Shown here: positions 1 to 5,171 of the stretch, in pieces
Position numbering within the stretch: the stretch's first letter is position 1
Layout: each line of letters starts with the position of its first letter
Assembly: GCA_030621685.1 (NCBI GenBank)
Contig: JAUXHF010000147.1
Location: forward strand, 1-5,393
Reading direction: 5' to 3'
From: Spirochaetota bacterium
Lineage (GTDB): Bacteria; Spirochaetota; UBA12135; COTS27
Length of the DNA: 5,393 bases
Translations under genes and position numbers: made by a program
The notes under the pieces: model-generated
The model's input: the letters and a program-made list of their open reading frames with translations, nothing else
The model's database searches: none
What the model was told of the DNA's origin: nothing

Positions 1-1
1 A

Positions 2-1528
2 GATGAAAAAAATTTAATTATTTATGATGATGGAGATGGTATTGATCCTGAAAATATTGAAACAGTTTTTTTTAAAACTGGTAACCCTAAAGCTGGAGAT
101 GAACAAAGTAGCCTAGAGGGTAGTAAAATGCGGAAACATATGGGCAAAAAGGGGCTGGGAAAATTAGCAATATTTTCGTTAGGTAAGGAAATTAATTTTG
201 ACACTTTTCACAAAAAAGGCAATGCCTTTTTTGATATCAACATGAAAAATATGACTGAAAAAGAAGATTTTCTCGTGCCAAAAAGAGCTAACCAAACTTC
301 TTTCTCTACTAAATTTAGCGTGAAAAATGGAACAGTAGTAATCATTGATGAATTTTACTTACATAGCGATATAGAACTAGCAGAATTAGTAGAAGAGCTT
401 AATTTTGCTTTCTCTCCAAGCTTATTAAAAAAAGACGATTTCCATATCAATATTTATGAAAGCTTAGAAAAATATAGCGCAAAACAAGTTATTAAGAAGC
501 TCTCCACAGATGTCTTTAAAGAGCAACAGTGTGAAAAGGGTGGCGAGCAGTGCACATTAGAAATTAACGTTAAAGTGCTACAATCCTTTGGATATAAAGA
601 CCCTACCCAAGATGATTATTACTCTTTGGAGGAAATAGAAAGAAAACTAAGCGGAGTAATATATCACACACAGAAAAGGTTCCAAAAAATTGGAGAACAT
701 GGAATTTGCATTTTTTCAAGGTGCCGAAGAGCCTCCTCCTTTAAAAACTATGTGGAAGATCGTAGTGGTATCTCTTTTTATACTAAAGGCTACATTGAAG
801 CTGATTTTCTTTATGATGATCTTGATGAAGATGTTATTTCTACTGATAGACAAGGACTGATAGCTAATAAGAAGGAAAGCAAAAAAGAAATAACTAAGTT
901 AGAGAATACATTAGAAAAAATATGTGCTTGTTATGTAGCGAAAAAGAATAAAGTACACAGCGATAGAAAAAGCAAAAAAACAAAGAGTAAAACTCATGAT
1001 AATATTTCAGAAAAAATTAACGCTCTTTTCAAATCAAGCATTGTTGAAGAAAATAAAGAATTCAAAGAGTTATTCAAACTAATTATGGAAAACGCAAAAA
1101 AACATGAAAGTTTATACGTAAATTGTAATATTATTGAAAACCTCTTGAGAAGTATAATATTATTACATTACGATTACACAGGATATGCCAAATTAACTAA
1201 AGAGATACAGCATTTCAAAGACAACAACAAAGACAAAGAAAACAAAGACAAAGACAACAACAAAAATTCAAATATACAAATACAGATAAGAAAGAATACA
1301 GAATTGCTTGACTTGTCATACGCAGGTCTTAAGAACTTACTAGAATTTCTCCAAACAAAACAAAACATATTTAAAGGCATTAAAAGTAATGAATATAATA
1401 GAATTAGAAACCCTTTAATGCATACTGCTATCCTGACTGAAGAAGCTCAAACAAAACTGAAGTCAATCACAGATGAAGTCACAGCAATTGTAGAAGCTTA
1501 CCTCTCAGAATTTTATAAAGACAAGTAA
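2..1528 (+). CDS. GHKL (Hsp90-like) ATPase fused to a C-terminal HEPN-like domain, 5'-partial
   Basis: The frame is open from the left edge to the TAA at 1526-1528, and 508 residues are visible. The ATG at 128 is internal, because ATPase motifs lie on both sides of it. Upstream, residues 9-14 read DDGDGI (nt 26-43), the Bergerat D-x-G-x-G motif, followed by a FFKTGNPKAGD lid-like stretch. Downstream, GKKGLGKLA (from nt 143) is the glycine-rich G2 box. The N-box (E-x3-N) must lie before the window. DVISTDRQGLI (about nt 833-865) resembles the segment ending the transducer region in HATPase_c_3-type proteins. A Lys/Glu-rich linker follows. The last 140 or so residues are mostly helical and contain RIRNPLMH, with Arg (nt 1406-1408) and His (1421-1423) in the R-x4-H spacing of HEPN RNases, Asn following Arg as is usual. 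Inferred role: ATP-gated RNase of a defence or toxin system. The GHKL call is strong and the HEPN call is good; the biological role is a guess. The gene is AT-rich (about 30% GC in a sampled line) compared with its neighbours, suggesting transfer. No terminator with a T-run follows on this strand. Confidence 0.82.
   Translation, partial: DEKNLIIYDDGDGIDPENIETVFFKTGNPKAGDEQSSLEGSKMRKHMGKKGLGKLAIFSLGKEINFDTFHKKGNAFFDINMKNMTEKEDFLVPKRANQTSFSTKFSVKNGTVVIIDEFYLHSDIELAELVEELNFAFSPSLLKKDDFHINIYESLEKYSAKQVIKKLSTDVFKEQQCEKGGEQCTLEINVKVLQSFGYKDPTQDDYYSLEEIERKLSGVIYHTQKRFQKIGEHGICIFSRCRRASSFKNYVEDRSGISFYTKGYIEADFLYDDLDEDVISTDRQGLIANKKESKKEITKLENTLEKICACYVAKKNKVHSDRKSKKTKSKTHDNISEKINALFKSSIVEENKEFKELFKLIMENAKKHESLYVNCNIIENLLRSIILLHYDYTGYAKLTKEIQHFKDNNKDKENKDKDNNKNSNIQIQIRKNTELLDLSYAGLKNLLEFLQTKQNIFKGIKSNEYNRIRNPLMHTAILTEEAQTKLKSITDEVTAIVEAYLSEFYKDK
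1217..1273 (+). repeat. In-frame low-complexity tract (ACAAAG/ACAAC units) coding for Lys/Asp/Asn
   Basis: An imperfect microsatellite of GACAAC, AACAAA and GACAAA units sits inside the GHKL-HEPN gene and encodes a stretch made almost only of Lys, Asp, Asn and Glu. It falls between the first helices of the C-terminal domain (ending near IQHF) and the helices leading to the RNPLMH motif. It is therefore probably a flexible, charged loop. Most units are 3 or 6 nt, so slippage would usually change length without breaking the frame. Confidence 0.7.
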
Positions 1529-1582
1529 CCTACTAAGTTTATTAAAAAAATAAAGTAAATAAAAGGAAACAATAAGCCCGAA

Positions 1583-1613
1583 GCAGCCTTAGCAGAAATA
1601 CTAGAGGCTCTGC
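1583..1613. other. Imperfect hairpin after the GHKL-HEPN gene
   Basis: GCAGCCTTAG (1583-1592) and CTAGAGGCTCTGC (1601-1613) can pair as a GC-rich stem with small bulges around the 8-nt loop CAGAAATA. It lies 55 bp after the GHKL-HEPN stop. There is no T-run on either strand directly after it, so it is not a standard intrinsic terminator. It could protect the mRNA 3' end or be part of a longer structured RNA or a degenerate repeat. Confidence 0.4.
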
Positions 1614-1680
1614 GGTGTTGATTGGGTCATTGTTGGGATGCGCGCGAGCGAGCCGAGCAGCCTACCCGCCGCCCGATGAA

Positions 1681-1714
1681 AAAAGCATGGGCGGAAAACA
1701 GTAAAGACCCATGC
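1681..1714 (-). terminator. Probable intrinsic terminator of the restriction-modification operon
   Basis: GCATGGG (1685-1691) and CCCATGC (1708-1714) form a perfect 7-bp stem with a 16-nt loop. Read on the minus strand the stem is followed at once by six T residues, the form of a rho-independent terminator. On the plus strand it is followed by A residues. It lies about 155 bp beyond the endonuclease stop codon. The loop is long and the distance is unusual, so the call is moderate. Confidence 0.5.
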
Positions 1715-1868
1715 AAAAAAGCTGGCGTTCCTTTCTTTTTCAAGCCAAGCAATAAAGCTAGGGCGACCTGTGCTTCAAGCACGAAGAGCGACTTAGCATG
1801 CAATATTTTATTTATTTATTTGGTATAATTAGCTTTTTAGCGGAATTATATACATAACAAGCCCTAAA

Positions 1869-2459
1869 CTAAGCATGATTTCTTAGATACTCTATAACTC
1901 TTTCTAAGAAAGATACATCGTCTTGAAATTTGCCAAGTCCTGTATTACAACTATCGCATATCCACTCACGTCCAATTCCAGTTTCGTGGCTATGATCTCT
2001 TACTAAATTAGCAGTAATACCTACGATAGTTCTTTTTTGGCAAACAGGACAAACAAATACGCTATTTTTCGGCGGCTTGATTTTGTCCATCCTGTTTTTT
2101 TCTTTTGTTGATAGTTTCACTCCATCTATATTTTTCCTGCATTCTTTACAACTTGGTCTTGTTGTTTTTCTGCCTTTTGCGTCTGTTTGATTGACATCAA
2201 AATCATCAGACATCTTTAAGATATGACAAATATTACATATCTTCTTTTCATGTCCTTTGCCTGTTTTTTCTATATCTATAACAGATAGATGGGCAAAATC
2301 AACACGAGTCAGCTTATTTGAGCCTATAAAAAAGACCATGGCACACTCGCCATTTATTACTTTAATAAGACCTATTGAATTTTCTACTATTTTTCTACTA
2401 TAATCACCTAATGCAATATTATTAACGACATAACTGTCAATCGTTACTTTATCTTTCAC
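1869..2459 (-). CDS. Type II restriction endonuclease, HNH/His-Me-finger, Hpy99I-like
   Basis: A 196-residue protein with a GTG start. Residues 1-65 are beta-rich. Two zinc repeats of paired CxxC follow: C75/C78 with C104/C107, then C137/C140 with C168/C171. The second holds the active site RDHSHETG...CDSCN of the endonuclease VII / His-Me-finger group. D155 and N172 are the expected metal ligands and H156 the general base. This matches the published Hpy99I design: beta-barrel, two Cys4 zinc repeats, and D148, H149 and N165 as catalytic residues. The Asp-Asn distance of 17 residues is the same. Hpy99I cuts CGWCG; whether this enzyme has the same specificity is not shown. It overlaps the methyltransferase by 11 bp in another frame. 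The GTG is preceded by AGGG with a 7-nt spacer, and the next in-frame Met (residue 41) would remove the barrel, so GTG is the better start. The alternative is a stand-alone HNH or Holliday-junction nuclease, but the methyltransferase next door favours restriction. Confidence 0.85.
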   Translation of the reverse strand: MKDKVTIDSYVVNNIALGDYSRKIVENSIGLIKVINGECAMVFFIGSNKLTRVDFAHLSVIDIEKTGKGHEKKICNICHILKMSDDFDVNQTDAKGRKTTRPSCKECRKNIDGVKLSTKEKNRMDKIKPPKNSVFVCPVCQKRTIVGITANLVRDHSHETGIGREWICDSCNTGLGKFQDDVSFLERVIEYLRNHA

Positions 2460-3240
2460 AAAAAAGCCCTGCTGCTTGGCCTACCCTTGTTTCAGCTATT
2501 TTAATATATTCTTTGCTAATATCAACGCCGATAAATTTTCTATTATTAAACAAAGCCATTTTACAGGTTGTGCCGGAACCGCACATAGGATCAAAAACAA
2601 TATCATTTTCATTGCTCCAAGATAATATATGGTCTTGTGCTAACTTCTCTGGGAAAACTGCAGGATGTTCAAACGCTATCTTGTCTTTTGTTGTCCCGCC
2701 AAGACCAACAGCGTAATACCAAATATTGCTTTTAGTTTTTTCTTTCTTTAATTCTTTTAACACCTTATTGTTTTTAGCGTCCGCCCCTTTGTTGGATACC
2801 AGCATTTCTTTGCCGTTTCTGACAGTTGGCTCTTTAATAGGATTAAATGTTTTGGGCTTTCCTTTTGATAGCACAAACATATACTCATACCCGTTTGTGT
2901 ATGCATTTGACCGCATAAAAGGCGTGTTTTTTTTAGCATAAATCATAACATCGTGCATACTAAACCCTATGCTTTGAAAATACAATGCTTGCTTAAAACT
3001 GGTTAAACTTCTGCCCCCGTTAATCTTGTCTCCTACAACCCAAACAACTACGCCACCCTTTTTTGTTATCCTAAAAAGCTGGTCTGCCATTTTTTCAAAC
3101 TCAAACTTGTATCCGTTGTAGTTTCTCAAGTTGTCATAAGGAGGCGATGTTACAGTTAAGTCTACACATTCATAGTCCATATCTTGCATAAACCTTATAG
3201 AATTTCCAACATTTAAACTGTTTAATATTTTTTTATTCAT
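2449..3240 (-). CDS. Beta-class site-specific DNA amino-methyltransferase (probably N4-cytosine)
   Basis: 263 residues of the N6_N4_Mtase family. It transfers a methyl group from S-adenosylmethionine to an exocyclic amino group of a base in DNA. Motif order is that of the beta class: catalytic motif IV TSPPY at residues 31-35, a variable part at about 120-190 that probably reads the target, motif X HPAVFPEKL at 192-200, and motif I DPMCGSGTT at 217-225 followed by FIGVDISKEYI. S-P-P-Y is most often found in N4-cytosine enzymes, but a few N6-adenine enzymes share it, so the base is inferred. It is the first gene of the operon and would protect the sites cut by the downstream endonuclease. The ATG has a good ribosome binding site (AAGGA, 8-nt spacer). 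All expected motifs are intact and the length is normal for a compact member. Confidence 0.92.
   Translation of the reverse strand: MNKKILNSLNVGNSIRFMQDMDYECVDLTVTSPPYDNLRNYNGYKFEFEKMADQLFRITKKGGVVVWVVGDKINGGRSLTSFKQALYFQSIGFSMHDVMIYAKKNTPFMRSNAYTNGYEYMFVLSKGKPKTFNPIKEPTVRNGKEMLVSNKGADAKNNKVLKELKKEKTKSNIWYYAVGLGGTTKDKIAFEHPAVFPEKLAQDHILSWSNENDIVFDPMCGSGTTCKMALFNNRKFIGVDISKEYIKIAETRVGQAAGLFCER
2467..2470 (-). promoter_or_regulatory. Ribosome binding site deciding the GTG start of the endonuclease
   Basis: AGGG lies inside the end of the methyltransferase gene, separated by CTTTTTT (7 nt) from the GTG at 2459. It is the only plausible signal for this start and supports the GTG over later Met codons. 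A weak site, a GTG codon and overlap with the upstream gene together suggest reduced, coupled translation of the nuclease relative to the methyltransferase. Confidence 0.5.
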
Positions 3241-3248
3241 CTTAGGTT

Positions 3249-3253
3249 TCCTT
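3249..3253 (-). promoter_or_regulatory. Ribosome binding site of the methyltransferase
   Basis: AAGGA on the minus strand is 8 nt before the ATG at 3240, a typical Shine-Dalgarno placement. It is stronger than the site in front of the endonuclease, as expected if the protecting enzyme is made in excess. Confidence 0.65.
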
Positions 3254-3271
3254 TTAAAAAACTATTACTGG

Positions 3272-3281
3272 GCAGCGCTGC
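3272..3281. other. 10-bp GC-rich palindrome in the operon leader
   Basis: GCAGCGCTGC is a perfect palindrome 31 bp before the methyltransferase ATG, in an otherwise AT-rich leader. It could be an operator or a small mRNA hairpin. No controller (C) protein gene is visible, so any role is speculative. Confidence 0.3.
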
Positions 3282-3401
3282 GTCAGGGTCTATGCTTTGC
3301 CTTGTTATCATCATTATTTGCTCTTTGTCTTTGTAAGATTACCATAACGGGAGCTTACTAAAAAAGAAAAAGAATAGCTGTTGAAAGCCGGGAAAGAAAA
3401 A

Positions 3402-3473
3402 CTCCTCGAGTAGGATTCGAACCTACGACCAAGTGGTTAACAGCCACCTACTCTACCGCTGAGCTATCGAGGA
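3402..3473 (-). tRNA. tRNA-Asn (anticodon GTT)
   Basis: The minus strand folds as a full 72-nt tRNA. The acceptor stem TCCTCGA pairs with TCGAGGA and has a G discriminator. The D arm is GCTC-AGCGGTA-GAGT, with one weak closing pair. The anticodon stem is GGTGG/CCACT with loop CTGTTAA, placing anticodon GTT at 3441-3439. The T arm is GTAGG-TTCGAAT-CCTAC. The 3' CCA is not encoded, so a CCA-adding enzyme must supply it; a T-run follows directly. It is upstream of and co-oriented with the restriction-modification operon, 161 bp away. No second copy of its 3' end, as an integration att repeat would give, is visible in the window. Confidence 0.97.
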
Positions 3474-3480
3474 ATAAGGT

Positions 3481-3506
3481 TTTTAGTTTAATTAATTAAA
3501 CTAAAA
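3481..3506. repeat. 26-bp perfect AT-rich palindrome just upstream of tRNA-Asn
   Basis: The two 13-base halves (the left one TTTTAGTTTAATT) are exact reverse complements with no spacer. The palindrome ends 7 bp before the 5' end of tRNA-Asn, where the tRNA promoter -10 region should be. It is almost wholly A/T, so it is a poor RNA terminator. It may be a protein binding site or a promoter element, or a cruciform-prone sequence. Confidence 0.75.
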
Positions 3507-3526
3507 CAAAGAAAAGCAGCCTAAAA

Positions 3527-3558
3527 TAACACAATAGTAACACAATAGTAACACAATA
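3527..3558. repeat. 11-bp tandem direct repeat, about 2.9 copies
   Basis: TAACACAATAG occurs at 3527-3537 and 3538-3548, with a third copy lacking its last base at 3549-3558. It lies in the divergent region between tRNA-Asn and the Kdo transferase gene, upstream of the tRNA. The 11-bp unit is about one helical turn, so identical faces of the copies would line up, as in direct-repeat protein binding sites. It could equally be a replication-slippage repeat. Confidence 0.8.
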
Positions 3559-3637
3559 CATGCCATGTTTTTCAGTAATGCATGCTATGCTTTCTACATA
3601 CTCTTTATACTTCTGTTTCCTTATATGTGATAAGAAT

Positions 3638-3643
3638 TATAAT
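3638..3643 (+). promoter_or_regulatory. Candidate -10 box for the Kdo transferase gene
   Basis: TATAAT is a perfect consensus -10 hexamer, 82 bp before the ATG at 3725. No good -35 box is found at 16-19 bp upstream; the best is a poor match around TGTTTC. It is in a generally AT-rich stretch where the match could occur by chance. Confidence 0.3.
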
Positions 3644-3724
3644 ATGCTCCCCATGGTTTTGTCAAGCCTTTATTCAAATTAAGCCATATTCAGTTCAAAT
3701 TTCCTATGCAAAAATACCCAAGCC

Positions 3725-5167
3725 ATGAAAAAACCTAAACTCGCTAACGCTGCTAGCCCCGGGTTAAAGCAGCAAGCATGGGATAGCCTAAGTTTATTAG
3801 CCCTAACCTTGCTGTACCTCCTATTTTTGTTTCCGATGCTGTTGCTTCTGCTAAGCCTGCTCTTTCTTTTAGGGAAGATCTCGGCGCGCCATGTTTATGA
3901 AAGCTTAGGTCTGCTTAGCTTAGATAACTTTGCCCTGCCCGGCGGCAGAAAAATCCCTTTTCTCTGGATGCACGCAAGCTCTTATGGCGAGTGGCATTCA
4001 CTCAGGCCCATGGCGCAATTGCTGAAACAGGAAACCGGCATGAATATCTTTTTAAGCTACTTTAACGAGGAACTTAAAAAGACAGTAGCTAAAGATGAGC
4101 TTATTGATGAAAGCGCCTTTCTTCCAATAGAAAACCCACTTGCTCTGCTTTGGATAGTACAGCAGCTAAACGTAAAAGCCCTGTTGCTGATGGAACTGGA
4201 AATATGGCCGCTGCTTTTGTTTACGATGAAAGCACGAGGCTTGCCAGTGTTCTCTCTCTCGGCTATCTTATTCGATGATGAGGCAAAGCGCTATAGGCGC
4301 TTTAGCTGGATATTCCGATCGGCCTTCGGAAGCATTAGCCGCTTTTACGCCAGCAGCGAAGAAACCAAGCGAAACCTCTTAGCGATGGGGGCATCGCCAA
4401 AGCGAATTTGCCTAAGCCCCTCCTTGAAATTCTCGCTGCTCGCCGAGGGAGGCCGGGAGGGGAAGGCCAATGAAAATAAAAACTTAGGCCCGCTCCTCAG
4501 CCTCATAAAAAAAAGCAAGCAGCAAAAACTCATCCTCGCCTCTATTCATTACAAAGAATTTATTTTGCTGTTTTCACAGCTTCGAAGCTACCTGCAGTCC
4601 TCAGAATTTCTGCTCATCATAGCCCCCAGAAAACTGGAGGACGGGGCAAAGTTTAGCCAATTTCTGAAGAAGCAGAAAATCTCAAGCCTTATTCGTCAAG
4701 ACAAAGCGGCCGCTATTTCCCAACAAAACCTGAAGCTGTTTTCACAAACAGGCAACCTACTCCTGCTTACCTTAGGCGAGCTCAATCAATTCTACGCCGC
4801 AAGCTCGCGGCTATCCTCTGGGCTACCTAAAAACAAGAAGAAAACAGTGGCTCTAACAGTAGCTCTTATAGGCGGTAGTTTCATACCCATTGGAGGACAC
4901 AGTGTATTCCAGCCGCTCTCGCAAGGCATCCCGGTTCTCATAGGTTCTTACCAGCATAGCCAGCGAGAGATTCTCTCTATCGCCAAAGATTCGGTGCTAA
5001 CAAGTAAGAAGAAAACCTTTGGCAATGACTTAAGGCAAATACTAGCAAATCCGCCGAAGCCGTTTTCTGCCAGCAAGATAACCCGGCTTCAAAACGCAGC
5101 TCATCTTTTGCTGCCTCTGCTGCTAGCCGATCTCCAGAAAGCAGGCATCGGCAAATATTCAAGATAG
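3725..5167 (+). CDS. waaA: Kdo transferase-like protein, GT30 family (WaaA/KdtA), divergent
   Basis: 480 residues, somewhat longer than the usual 420 or so. WaaA moves Kdo from CMP-Kdo to lipid A precursor on the inner face of the cytoplasmic membrane. Residues 23-50 form one hydrophobic anchor. The GT30 N-domain motif WMHASSYGEW (81-90) keeps the catalytic Glu (E89). MELEIWP (156-162) matches the family METELWP, LKFS (234-237) matches LKFD, GEL (351-353) matches the GEL of DTMGEL, and GGSF...GGHS (383-393) matches the CMP-Kdo binding GGS...GGHN region. Several residues usually kept are changed: STHEGEE is SIHYKEF, PRHPER is PRKLED, the Asp of DTMGEL is Leu, and the Glu after GGHN is Gln (Q396). 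Polar, Lys-rich inserts lie near 318-340 and 364-374. The family call is firm; normal Kdo transferase activity is likely but not certain. There is no clear Shine-Dalgarno before the ATG, though it keeps the whole membrane anchor. GC content is higher than in the genes to the left. No biosynthetic partner is visible. Confidence 0.85.
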   Translation: MKKPKLANAASPGLKQQAWDSLSLLALTLLYLLFLFPMLLLLLSLLFLLGKISARHVYESLGLLSLDNFALPGGRKIPFLWMHASSYGEWHSLRPMAQLLKQETGMNIFLSYFNEELKKTVAKDELIDESAFLPIENPLALLWIVQQLNVKALLLMELEIWPLLLFTMKARGLPVFSLSAILFDDEAKRYRRFSWIFRSAFGSISRFYASSEETKRNLLAMGASPKRICLSPSLKFSLLAEGGREGKANENKNLGPLLSLIKKSKQQKLILASIHYKEFILLFSQLRSYLQSSEFLLIIAPRKLEDGAKFSQFLKKQKISSLIRQDKAAAISQQNLKLFSQTGNLLLLTLGELNQFYAASSRLSSGLPKNKKKTVALTVALIGGSFIPIGGHSVFQPLSQGIPVLIGSYQHSQREILSIAKDSVLTSKKKTFGNDLRQILANPPKPFSASKITRLQNAAHLLLPLLLADLQKAGIGKYSR

Positions 5168-5171
5168 CAAG

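Larger units (their letters stand above)
1529..1868. other. Non-coding convergent intergenic region with hairpins and a GC-rich patch
   Basis: This is the 340-bp gap between the converging GHKL-HEPN and endonuclease genes. The first 55 bp are A-rich. An imperfect hairpin lies at 1583-1613. A patch rich in CG dinucleotides follows at about 1633-1680, a terminator-like hairpin at 1681-1714, and a short inverted repeat GTGCTT/AAGCAC at 1770-1782. The end is very AT-rich. A 68-codon frame (1622-1828) crosses the area, but it runs through the hairpins, lacks a ribosome binding site and has no recognisable domain, so I do not call it a gene. I recognise no known structured RNA family here. Confidence 0.6.

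Noticed and set aside
128..130. ATG at 128 as the real start of the GHKL-HEPN gene
   Set aside because: The same frame is open to the left edge and encodes the D-x-G-x-G ATP-binding motif, so the true start lies upstream of the window.
1622..1828. 68-codon open frame on the plus strand in the convergent gap
   Set aside because: No Shine-Dalgarno, low-complexity and unlikely composition, runs through two inverted repeats including a terminator-like one, and no domain is recognisable.
3402..3420. tRNA 3' end as an attachment site for an integrated element
   Set aside because: No second copy of the tRNA end was found elsewhere in the window and no integrase is present, so an att site cannot be supported here.
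3481..3506. 26-bp palindrome as an intrinsic terminator
   Set aside because: The stem is almost all A/T with no GC core or proper loop, and it lies upstream of the tRNA rather than after a gene.
3565..3630. 21-codon hydrophobic mini-frame (MFFSNACYAFYILFILLFPYM), like a type I toxin peptide
   Set aside because: No ribosome binding site, no antisense RNA signs, and AT-rich DNA easily gives short hydrophobic frames. Too little to call.
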